A program made the position numbers and the translations under genes. DNA of 64,000 bases from Siderastrea siderea (Eukaryota; Cnidaria; Anthozoa; Scleractinia; Rhizangiidae), in contig OZ034977.1 in the NCBI GenBank assembly GCA_964030785.1, positions 28,372,652-28,436,651 on the forward strand, given 5' to 3'. The notes under the pieces were generated by a model, which saw only the letters and a program-made list of their open reading frames with translations, searched no databases and was not told where the DNA came from. Each line of letters opens with the position of its first letter. Within the stretch, counting starts at the first letter, position 1. Below are positions 55,151 to 64,000 of this stretch, one piece after another.

Positions 55151-56904
55151 CAGGAGGGAGTGATGAACTTAGGCCTGGGCACTAGTGCCGGTATTGGCGA
55201 ACGAAAATCCGAAGTGTCTGGCTATCGTGACGTCACATATGTCTGCCCGGGAAATTCAACATTGGCTTCCTCGCAAATGTTTACAGTCCAGTTTCTCAAA
55301 AAGAACAGATCAAAACAATGAAAGAACAAAAGGTATACTGTATGCTATAACATGAAAAGTAATCTTAATGTATTTTGGTCCTCAAAACAAAATAACAAAT
55401 TGGCGATAAGACTCAAAAGATTTCACGAACGCTTTGGTCGATTGATTGAAATCGTGATCAAGATCACCTTTCAGAAGCTGTATCTCACAAACCCTAAGAT
55501 GTGTCGCTTGGAGACAAAAGCAGAACTTTTATATGTATAAGCTCTTTCCAATTTTAGAAAAATAAAATTGTGTAACAATTTCATTGAAATGATCAGTGGC
55601 TTTAAACATCTTTAAAATGTGGAGAAGAATACTCCAATGCAAAGAAACGTTTACTGTGAAGTCATGTGCTTGGTTCGAAGTTAATAATGGGTCACATTAA
55701 TTCCTTACTTTGCTAAACTATCTAGTAAATACGACAAAGACGACAACATTTGCTCGCAGCGAAGCAAAACAGCTGACGCGCCGGCTTTCCGGCCAAATTT
55801 GTGCTGACGACTGATTGTACTCTTATTTTATTAATAATTATAAAAAACCACAGTCTATCAAAAACGCCAACTTTCTCAGGTTACTGATGTTAAGAGTTAA
55901 CAAGGCTCTCTCTTTACTAGAATGGTCCTCAGTTTGACTGTTTTAAAATTAATTAATCTTTGAAAATCAAATGACAGGACCTATTCAATTTATTTGCGAA
56001 ACGGTCATCTTGGTCGTCAGTTGTGGATCAAGTGGACGGTCAAACTCTTTCTAAAACATTGTGCAACCTGGACAGGAAATCTAGAGGAGACTGGAGGTAT
56101 TGAGAATAAATCTTTGAATCACTGATCCAGATGGTACTCAAATATATCTAATAGTTTTCATAAAAAAAGGACAGAACCAGATCAGCGAAAACTTGTTTCC
56201 ACGGGCGTCCGCATAATTTGCGAGTTGATTCAGACTTTTATGTTGTTCTGCAAAAGTGTAGTTTACACGGGTTAAATGAGGTGGCAAAAATTTACTAAGT
56301 TCGATTACTCTTTCCCTAGCAATAAAATATCACTATTCTTTCCTTGTACAGAAGATGGAAGCAAATACTGTAAGAAAAGTTTACGTTTAAGTGCTAAACA
56401 TACCCTTCTAGGTTCGCCTTCTATTTTACTCAGCTAAACAAACGGACTGATCATTTTTAGGTAAATACTATACCACTTGTTTCAACTTGGATACTTTTCT
56501 TAAGCTATAGGCTAGTCCGTAGCCAAGTTTCAATTTTCCTTGTGGTATATAACTGAGATAAACACACTTTTTCGGACGAGGACAATAACAATTTTCCCGC
56601 ATAATCCTTCGATCGCGAAGAGTAAACATGACTCTTAGAACATTATTTAAGCGTGATTTTAACGTTAAGACAAAGAGCCACTTACCTATATCGAAAAAGG
56701 GATGACTAAAATGCCATTACCCAAGAAAACAAGCTTATCTGAAAGCTTAATAGCACAAAAAGTACGTTTGTAGCCCGAACTCTAACATAGTTTGCCAGCG
56801 CAATTTTTGAAGACTCGGCAAACTCGCGCGCTTTTCACGTCGTGACGTCACGAGGGCCAGACACCTTGAACCAGCCGAGCTGGCGAGTTCATCACTCCCT
56901 CCTG
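55151..56904. mobile_element. non-autonomous hAT element with exact 8-bp duplication
   Basis: Ends CAGGAGGGAGTGATGAACT and AGTTCATCACTCCCTCCTG are perfect inverted repeats. TGAGAAAC lies on both sides (55143-55150 and 56905-56912). CAGG-type ends with an 8-bp duplication define hAT. CGTGACGTCAC occurs near both ends as a further inverted block. No transposase frame is present in the 1.75-kb interior. Confidence 0.95.
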
Positions 56905-56930
56905 TGAGAAACGGGATTCTATTAAGGTGA

Positions 56931-57060
56931 TTCCCTTCAATTGCATTGCGCATCCTTTCTGCGCATCATTTTCTTTGCGTGATTAGCGCGCACACGAGCG
57001 CGCGCACCTTCGTAACTTGATAGGTTTTCTATGAAAGCTGAACAGTTCTGAAAAAATAAC
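56931..57060. repeat. AAGGTGATTCC repeat, copy 2
   Basis: AAGGTGATTCCCTTCAATTG, CATTGCGCATCCTTTCTGC and GATAGGTTTTCTATGAAAGC match 20397-20540. Here it lies about 150 bases upstream of the recombinase-like exon at 57206, so it may be that element's end and promoter. Confidence 0.75.
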
Positions 57061-57205
57061 TAGTCTTATTATTCAACTGCATTCAGTAGAGTACAAATAA
57101 CACTCAAAACGAATACAAATATCCCATGGTATTTGTACTCTAGAAGACCGGTTTGACAGGTTTTCTACAAATGTCACGTCAGGCTTTAGGCTTACAAGGT
57201 GAACG

Positions 57206-57442
57206 ATGAAAAATGGCCGAAGCGCTCCATTTTTTTCCGAAGAAAACAATGAATGCTTACCAAATTTTGAGGTTTTTAACGAAAACGAGTTCCTAGAGAC
57301 AAGCAATGATCTAGATGACAGTGAAATTTCGTTCTTTATTAAAGAAAATCGAGACGGGAATAAAACAAAAAAGACAAAAACTGACCTCAATGTATGGAAA
57401 CGATGGCTTTCGTTACTTTTAGTGGTTTCGCGTACTATATAG
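57206..57442 (+). pseudogene. N-terminal piece of a DUF3504/Crypton-type recombinase gene, cut by a MITE
   Basis: ATG at 57206 opens MKNGRSAPFFSEENNECLPN, an acidic stretch (NDLDDSEISFFIKENRDG), then NKTKKTKTDLNVWKRWLSL. The last block resembles the start of the DUF3504-type core (N-x-NT-x3-[ST]-x6-W), also seen in the pseudogene at 5730-7397. From 57419 the sequence is a MITE, so the last eight or so codons are foreign and the rest of the gene is absent. The start context (AACGATGAAAAATGG) is reasonable. An active first exon spliced before the MITE is not excluded, but no donor is evident. Confidence 0.5.
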
Positions 57443-57787
57443 CGGAAAACTGTCTAAATGCATGCGCAAAAATGACGAATTTAATTAACTGTACAAAGTT
57501 TAGCAATGACAAGACTTAACAATAACAATAACTAAAAGCCCGCTCACAACAATAACGAAAAGCTAACCGTCGTAGAATCAGTGCCTAACCCTAAAAAGTG
57601 TAGATGAGTTCTTAGGCCTAATCACTATCGGTCAGTGCTTAACCCTAAATATATACTGTAGATGACTGTTTAACCGTTGTCATTTTGTTTTTGTCGTAAT
57701 AAACTCGCGTCATCAAATTTGTCACTCTTCATTTTTGCGCGTGCATTTAGACAGTTTTTCGCTATATATAGCGCGCTAAACCACTAA
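57419..57787. mobile_element. MITE with TAGTGGTTTCGCG ends (TA)
   Basis: Left TAGTGGTTTCGCGTACTATA, then AGCGGAAAACTGTCTAAATG; right CATTTAGACAGTTTTTCGCT then ATATAGCGCGCTAAACCACTA. Arms of about 65 bases. TA lies at both ends. The right border directly abuts AAGGCCCAGTTCAGACGCCG, the start of another repeat whose right arm is missing. Confidence 0.85.
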
Positions 57788-57959
57788 GGCCCAGTTCAGA
57801 CGCCGTACCTCTCATGTGCCGTACCAAGTCTCTAGTTGGAGTGCTGTTCAGTGGAATTTTTTATAATTAAAAAAAAATGACTTTTTCCATATAACTTAAG
57901 TTCTACTGAATAACTTTTTGCCATACCGTCAGAGAAGTTAAAGAACTTAGGGAGCTTTC

Positions 57960-58680
57960 CAAAAATGTAATAAAAAGGGTAGGTCACCGACTTCGTTTTT
58001 CAGATAAATGGCAAAAACTGAAATTTGGAGGTTCTTCTTGTGGACCTTTAGCGTTGTCATGATAAAGATTATGACGTCAAAACCAGCCTTAAAGTATTGC
58101 CCGACAAAAGAGTTGTCAAGGTATTTATAGTTTACCCACATGGTTGGAAATATTTCTTTGTAATCTTTCCTAGTTTCAAAAGGATTATAACAATTAAAAA
58201 AACCCTTTGTAGCCACCTTAAACGAAAGTATAAAAAAGATATCCGCCATTTTGACCTCCCCGGATGTAGCCACCTCTGTAGCCACCCCTTCTGAAACCAG
58301 GCCTGGATTCGAAGCTCTTTCCAGTCTTTTTTGTCCCTCCCAAATTAAAATATGGCGGACGTGAATTTTTTTACTATATTTGGTCAAGGTTTGCCGCATG
58401 GTTTTCAAGTCAAACAATGAGTGCTTCCATTGCTCCTCCAAAAGCGGAGTTTTTCTCTGTCAAAAGTGGGACGTAGTCGCTTTTCGACTTTGCCATGGAT
58501 TTTCAAATTCACCATACCGCCTTTGGTAGACAATCCCAGGGGTAGACTTGCACGAAGTCGCCGTCTCTTAGGATCCCGAAATACGTCACGAAGCGACGAG
58601 CGAGAGCGACGAAGTCGCGAGAGGGCGACTTATACCACTTGAAGGATCTTTAATCGCGTTTCCTACCAAAAGCAAAAGCT
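57960..58680. other. repeat-rich non-coding stretch
   Basis: GTAGCCACC recurs near 58,209, 58,267 and 58,280, and GCGACGAAGTCGCGA-type words near 58,590. A 164-codon minus-strand frame overlaps these repeats and shows no family. Confidence 0.5.
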
Positions 58681-58811
58681 ATCAATTATCAAGGGGCGGT
58701 CCTCCTGTGAGCGCGTGACTTTACTAGCGAGTGTCAAGTTTCAGGACTACTTCTTTGTGATGGCTGAAGTAGCGCGGTCAACTCCGACCAAAGCTATCAC
58801 GCGATTTGCCA

Positions 58812-59782
58812 GTGAATTTAATTGGAGATGGACGTTGTGACAGTCCTGGCCACAGTGCCAATACTGTACCTACACTATGACGATTGATGAAGGAAAATTT
58901 TTCTATAATAGTTTAGTACAGGTAACGAAGTGACGTCATCTAATGCAATGGAGAAGGAAGGGTTTGAGCACTGCCTGGCAGGGCTGCAAGCCGAAGATGT
59001 TAGTAAGAATTCGTTGAATTGCCACGGAACGCCACACTTATCTAATTAAGCACTAATGGGTTGTAAAACAGCTTACCAAAAAAGCGAAAGTCAAAGGCTG
59101 TGAAAACCTCTTTCCCTGGAAAAGGTCGTATCGAATCACCTCTGGTGGTGTTCTGCAACATGTGATGGCAATGCAGATGTACTTTGGGAAAAGTGGAAGT
59201 CGATTCTCCACCAAGTCACAAACAAGCACAAGTGGCGTGGCTGCAATCACTGTCCCGAGTGCTGTCACCCAAGGCCGACACCTGCTGCCGCTCAAAAGAA
59301 GAAATGGTTGAAGCCCAGCACGTTCCCCTGCCTACATTGCTCTTGAAGAAGTGGTGTTGAACAAAAAGTTTCTGAAGGATATTGAGAAGCTTACAGAGTT
59401 CTGCCGTACAGGAGAGGTTGAGGTGTACCATTCGGAATAGCTGAAATACTGCCCCAAGCGAAAGCACTTTTCCCACAAAGGCATGCTAGCACGCACACAA
59501 CTCACAGCCCTGGCCCACAATGCTAACGCTGGATGGAAGCACGCAGTGGTGGAATCTAGGATATGCAGTAGGGAAGCCAGCTACAAAGTCAGCTTTCCCA
59601 AGACTCAAAAACAGAACTCAAAAACGCAAAAACGTTTAATGGCTGATGTTGTAACGGATTGCCACAGAGGAGGAGTGGATCATGAGCCAGAGGCAGTAAA
59701 CCTCCCAAAGAACATTCCACGGACTGTTGCGCCGAGCAAGCAAGAACTTGTCGAAGCACACCAGTCTAGGTTTAATCGATGA
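58812..59782 (+). pseudogene. DDE-type transposase gene, broken
   Basis: VNLIGDGRCDSPGHSA is a highly recognisable catalytic block of a transposase family carried by THAP/Kolobok or ISL2EU-like elements (assigned from memory). After frame changes: SSNAMEKEGFEHCLAGLQAE (about 58,938), LTKKAKVKGCENLFPWKR (about 59,070), AYIALEEVVLNKKFLKDIEK (about 59,330), then CPKRKHFSHKGMLARTQLTA and ALAHNANAGWKHAVVES. The last block runs SKQELVEAHQSRF to a stop at 59780. At least four frame changes and two stops; the N-terminal part is missing. Inactive. Confidence 0.7.
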
Positions 59783-61625
59783 GTGCATACACTAAGTATG
59801 GGTGAAGTGACCATTTTGTTGCCTGGTTATTCAGTAGCCAGGAAAAGGTAATCCAGGATTTAAAGTTATGTGAGAATTTGTTTTCTCTTGTTCAGGGGAA
59901 ATACTTGAAAAATCTACTTTTAGACTTCAGGTAAAGACACAAGAAGGAAATTGAAGTGCCAAAACCTCTTGAAGAAGTCTCCCTTGATTGGCTTGTTTAC
60001 TTGATCGAGGGTCAGTAATAATCCTGGATTACCTAACCATGTTTTGAACAACTCAGCTAAGAGCATTTTGTACAAACAAAGCTTTTAGTCCTTGGGTGGT
60101 CAATTGTACAGTCACTGATCATGACCACTAGTGCACTTAAAATAATATATGGCATTTGGGGCTTTTATCCTCTTGCACCCTCATACGTTTGTTTACAACC
60201 CACTGGATTCACAGAAGGGAAAAACGTTACAGATGCACACATTAACATTTAATATCTAAGGCTAAGGAGAGTTGAGAAGTTTTTTTGTTTCTTTGTTTGT
60301 TTATAACATCAATATTTCATAGAGGGGACCTCTATGTAATCTGGGAGTAAAAGGCTTGAACTGTCTCCCAACTGTACTTCAGTTGTATGGAGCCAAGTTG
60401 GCCAAAAACTGTGGGGCTTAAAAGTATTACTGCAGAGGGAACCAAATATAAATTAATGGGACATAGGATATCCTTCAGGGGTTGCAGTCTGTGTATTTAG
60501 TCTTCCTAAGATAGCAATAATAATGAACACTTTTTAAATAGTGCCCATTCCTACAAGAACTATCCTGATATCCTTAAGGATGCAGAGACATAAACATTTA
60601 GAGGAGCATCCTTGTCACTTTTATATTTGTCTCCCTTACTTATGAACAATACAAGAAACTAAAATAAACAGAAAAGCTCAATACTCCATGACAAAACAAA
60701 GTAATTGCTTTCAGGCTATTGTCGTGCACACTGGCACCCAGTTCCCTCTCCAAGTTTCAGACTGGTCATCAGTTTTAAGCCGGAATATTATTTACTATGA
60801 ACCTGTTCACATGCCTTTGATTAATCTATAAAAAAGAGGCATTTTGCAGGATACTTAAAGATAATAGTGGAGGGTAGGAATTGCATATTATTAATAAGGA
60901 AATGAGATTATACAGTCTCAGTGTGCTATAAACCTACCCCTTGGGGTTCAAACCTTGGGGAATGTATCTTGCTAGTATATACCTAACCTATGAGTAATGA
61001 ATACATATATATTTTTTGTGTGGTATATACTACAAAAGCCCTTCCTCGTATTGTTTGTGACTGGGTATGGATATTCACTTAGCCGCCGCCAGGTTAATTA
61101 TTCACCACTTGTCAAAAAAAATTTGGACAAATTCTATTAATAATTACTCATTAGAAACTATTCCTCAGATAAAAAATCCTCCTCCAGCCCTGGAGGGGGG
61201 AAATGGGCCAGAATACAGCAATTTGCACAAGAGGGCAACGGCACCCTAATTTCCTTGCCAATAACTCCCCAGCGTACAAGTTGGCGGTATCAGGCCCGTA
61301 ACGCACAGACCCCAAAGGTCCACATTTTGATACTCAATGTCCAAGCTAAGGTTTATCGTCGGTTAAACTGAAGGATCCTACCAAATCTTTAAAACATAAC
61401 AGTGATAGTTAAACAAAACCAAACAGTGGGAATAGAAGTAATGTATTCACTGGCAAACTAATACCAGCTGCATTCTAGTAGCCTCAGCCACTCAGAACAT
61501 TTCAATAAGCGCAAGGATCGATCTCACGATTTTTGTCAGACACGTCTGCTAACGCGTCAGGTAGTATTCTCTATTTGTATGAGCGCATGAACGCCCGAAG
61601 ATGCAAAATCATTTTTTGTGTAATA
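59783..61625. other. non-coding stretch
   Basis: One short inverted-repeat element (59848-60034) is listed separately. Otherwise AT-rich with no supportable gene. Confidence 0.5.
59848..60034. mobile_element. short MITE-like inverted repeat
   Basis: GGTAATCCAGGATTTAAAG at the left pairs with AATAATCCTGGATTACC at the right. The arms are about 15 bases, too short for family assignment. Confidence 0.6.
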
Positions 61626-61629
61626 CCTT

Positions 61630-63180
61630 ATGGGTAGGAGAGAACAGAAAAAAAGAAAGAGGAAGGCTGCTGAAGCTAAATCTTGCCAGACTCTCGCCAC
61701 ATCGATCAGTAAAGTACCCAAATCAAGAGCCACCAAACACTGACAATGACAGTGGAGTCTGCGACGACAGCCGGCTGAGACCACGACTTCAGGTCTATCT
61801 TAGTTAACTACAGTTTTTTTGAAGGTAAATCACGCTTATTTTCGCGATGTCCACCAGTCTTGATCCCAGTATTGTGCTCTGAGATTAACTCGCTATTCCT
61901 CAATATGAAACAAAATTACATCGCTCAATAAAGAGCCGGTAAGGGAACACAGAGAAACAATTCGGAGAGGGACTGGGGGGAGGGTTAACCTAAAGCAGCA
62001 CCTTCTGGAAATCTACAGGTCCCCCAAACCATCAAAATAGAATTTTTCGAGTCACAAAGAGGGAAAATACAATTCATGTTTCTACTGGTCTCTTATCGTC
62101 ATTTCCTGATGTCAATATTCTATGAGAAGCCGATATGTGCTTTCTTAACAATTGCGCCCTGTTACATTCTCGTCCCCAGAGCCCACGATCCTTTTGGTCT
62201 GCGCCAGGGATCGACACCTCTGGCAGGGACCGAAGCAGGAAGTCTGCGAATCACGGACTTCCGGCTTTTGTGCGCAGCTTCAGAAATTTGAAACAATAAC
62301 GGCTACTATCGGTTACAAAAATGGGCAGCTATTGCGCTTGCGCGTTAGCTGGTCCCTGCCAGAGGTCTCGATCCCTGGCGCAGACCAAAAGGATCGTGGG
62401 CTCTGGGGACGAGAATGGGCCTGTTAATAAAATTGTAGAGACTGCGCAAGCTCCAGTACGTGACAATACTGATGGCAATCTAACGCAGCATCACTTAGAA
62501 CGAGTGAAGCAACAAGAAATAAATGACCTCAGGAAGATTTCGACGACCTCTGAGGAATTTGGTTCTTCCACAAATAAGCTGCCATTCAGAAACATCACTT
62601 ACCGGTCAGAAATATCACTTGATTTTGTGCCATCGATTAACTACAAGTTTCCAACGCTATTTCTTCATCCGTACCGAAGAGTGTTTCAGTCCCGATACCT
62701 CCGTGAGTACCCATGGATGGTTTACAGCCCTTCAGCAGATAGAATATTCTGTAAACATTGTGCTTTGATGATACTTATGCATTGCAGGAAAGATAAGGGC
62801 GCTTTTGTTAACAAGCCTTTCGTAAACTAGCGTAAGCTTCAATAAAAGGCAAAAAGACATGAGCAAATACAGTACCTTCACGACGCAATGATCGGATCGC
62901 CACCGAATCCTTCCTTAATTCTGTTGAAAACTCAGAGCAAAACGTGAACAACCGATTAGATGATGAGAAGAGAAAGAATATTATCAGAAATAGGTACATC
63001 AATGAACGTGTTTCAGAAGCCATCCTTGTTCTGTGGTTGACAGTGCATTGTCCTGCCTGGAGATAACAAAGTCTTGAACGGTGAGAGTCGTGGGAATTCA
63101 AGCAACTTCTTAGCGGCTCTGCAGATGATATCTTACCACGACGACATTTGCATGGGCCAAGAAAGGCTGTCGCCCTAGCA
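61630..63180 (+). pseudogene. hAT-type (TTF zinc finger) transposase gene, broken
   Basis: ATG 61630 opens MGRREQKKRKRKAAEAKSCQ, typical of the start of TTF-finger hAT proteins (ZMYM1-like), soon frameshifting to PNQEPPNTDNDSGVCDDSR. After a MITE (62165-62417) the frame resumes: SINYKFPTLFLHPYRRVFQS, YLREYPWMVYSPSADRIFCK then HCALMILMHCRKDKGAFVNK, the TTF zinc-finger region with its Cys/His ligands. A stop at 62828 is followed by AKRHEQIQYLHDAMI-like residues and, in another frame, NVNNRLDDEKRKNIIRNRYI. Near 63,060 come DNKVLNGESRGNSSNFLA and ALQMISYHDDI, the start of the catalytic region. The RNase H-like core beyond this is missing. Confidence 0.7.
62165..62417. mobile_element. MULE-like MITE inside the hAT transposase relic
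   Basis: Ends CATTCTCGTCCCCAGAGCCC and GGGCTCTGGGGACGAGAATG; arms of about 65 bases include GATCCTTTTGGTCTGCGCC and CCTCTGGCAGGGACC. Flanks GCCCTGTTA (62156-62164) and GGCCTGTTA (62418-62426) are a 9-bp duplication with one mismatch. Confidence 0.9.
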
Positions 63181-63189
63181 CTAATGCAC

Positions 63190-64000
63190 ATCCATTATCA
63201 AGTTAAAATTGATTTGGATAAGGTGGTTAATCTTTTTGCCACCGAACACCCACGGAGGCTGGAGCTCGGGACAGCCCTGAAGGATTAGTCCCGCAGTATT
63301 TTAATGTTTCATTTTACATCGTAAATTTGTCGTTTGTAACTTAATCTAACCAATTTTATTCGAAAAATGTAATACTCAGTTCCTACCATGTACTTTGCCG
63401 TTACAATTTCTCATGTATTGCTACTTTCCTAAATAAACGGATCAGACAAGAAAAAGTACATTTCGGTAGTTCGGTCCACTTTGGCCTCGTTAGCCCCCCC
63501 CCCCCCCCCACATAAAATCCTGGTTACAGACCTGGGTATGCAACATGTCTGTTAAGTTGTGATCTGGACCATCATAGCATTGGTAATATTGTTGATTATA
63601 TTGATACCAGGCTGCCTGTAACACCCATCTGTTGCTCACTTTCACCCACTTCTACAGCCTCAATATTCTTTGCCACAATGTGTGGAAACCGTAAGCAACA
63701 CTGGCATTCAGCTGCTGTTGACAGTCGCTGACAATTTTCACATGTGCACCTGAGTAAACATTTGCTGAGTTTCGAGAGGTAGTCAAAAGGCGTACGATTT
63801 GAAGTGTTTACCGTTAATAGAAATTTCTAAAGGCGAGTATCTGTTAGTTTTGTCTCGGTTAATCTAATTTATCCAGGGAATTTATCGTAATATACTTCCC
63901 TTTGTTTGAACACGCCAGTTGCTTATTAATTAGACAGCCAAGTATCGATGAGTTCAAAGCGAAACGTTAGCAAAAGATGCAATTTGAGGCCAAAACAAAA
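63190..64000. other. no gene seen
   Basis: Non-coding to the window end; poly-C tract near 63495-63510. Confidence 0.5.

Noticed and set aside
57947..58441. 164-codon minus-strand frame
   Set aside because: It overlaps GTAGCCACC-type repeats, shows no family resemblance and has no promoter or splice evidence.

Overview
The window looks like nuclear DNA of an animal, most likely an anthozoan cnidarian such as a stony coral. The evidence is AT-rich spliced sequence with GT/AG introns, long gene-poor stretches, DIRS, Penelope and LINE retroelement remains, tRNA-headed SINEs, and many short terminal-inverted-repeat elements of types I associate with coral genomes. The species assignment is inference. 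There are no operons, CRISPR arrays, rRNA genes or convincing functional tRNA genes.

Layout. 1-9.1 kb: a TTAA-flanked MITE at the left edge, a DIRS-type retroelement split by a younger DNA element, a broken Crypton/DUF3504-type recombinase gene, an old SINE and a GGAATTCC-rich repeat. 9.1-17 kb: mostly non-coding, with one MULE-like element (9-bp target duplication) and two weak candidate exons. 17-22.9 kb: two related leucine-rich-repeat (LRR) exons with duplicated flanks, separated by a broken Penelope RT and a LINE tail. 22.9-31.4 kb: one very large inverted-repeat element whose arms have been invaded by other transposons; one of these carries an intact 149-residue Cys-containing ORF. 32-34 kb: a TTAA MITE and a Penelope 3' half with GIY-YIG nuclease. 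34-53 kb: the main host gene on the + strand, with interrupting repeats including a nearly identical tandem duplication at 41.2-45.2 kb. 53-64 kb: a degenerate satellite, a hAT element with an exact 8-bp duplication, a recombinase first exon cut by a MITE, and two broken transposase genes.

The clearest host gene is a membrane protein assembled from exons at about 34.2, 35.6, 36.6, 38.1, 39.0, 47.5, 48.5 and probably 52.3 kb, with possible upstream LRR exons at 17.8 and 22.3 kb. Short phase-2 exons of 69-81 bases encode LRR segments. They are followed by Cys-rich ephrin-receptor-like (GCC2/GCC3) modules and a multi-pass membrane domain, then an acidic cytoplasmic tail. The exon phases agree at every proposed junction from 34.2 kb to 52.3 kb, which is the main support for the model.

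The mobile DNA is layered. Five elements have near-perfect or perfect 9-bp target duplications (MULE-like) and a sixth has a decayed one. One has an 8-bp duplication (hAT), several have TA and three have TTAA. Two unrelated MULE-like elements carry short Cys-containing proteins that appear related to each other, which is the most unusual system I see here.
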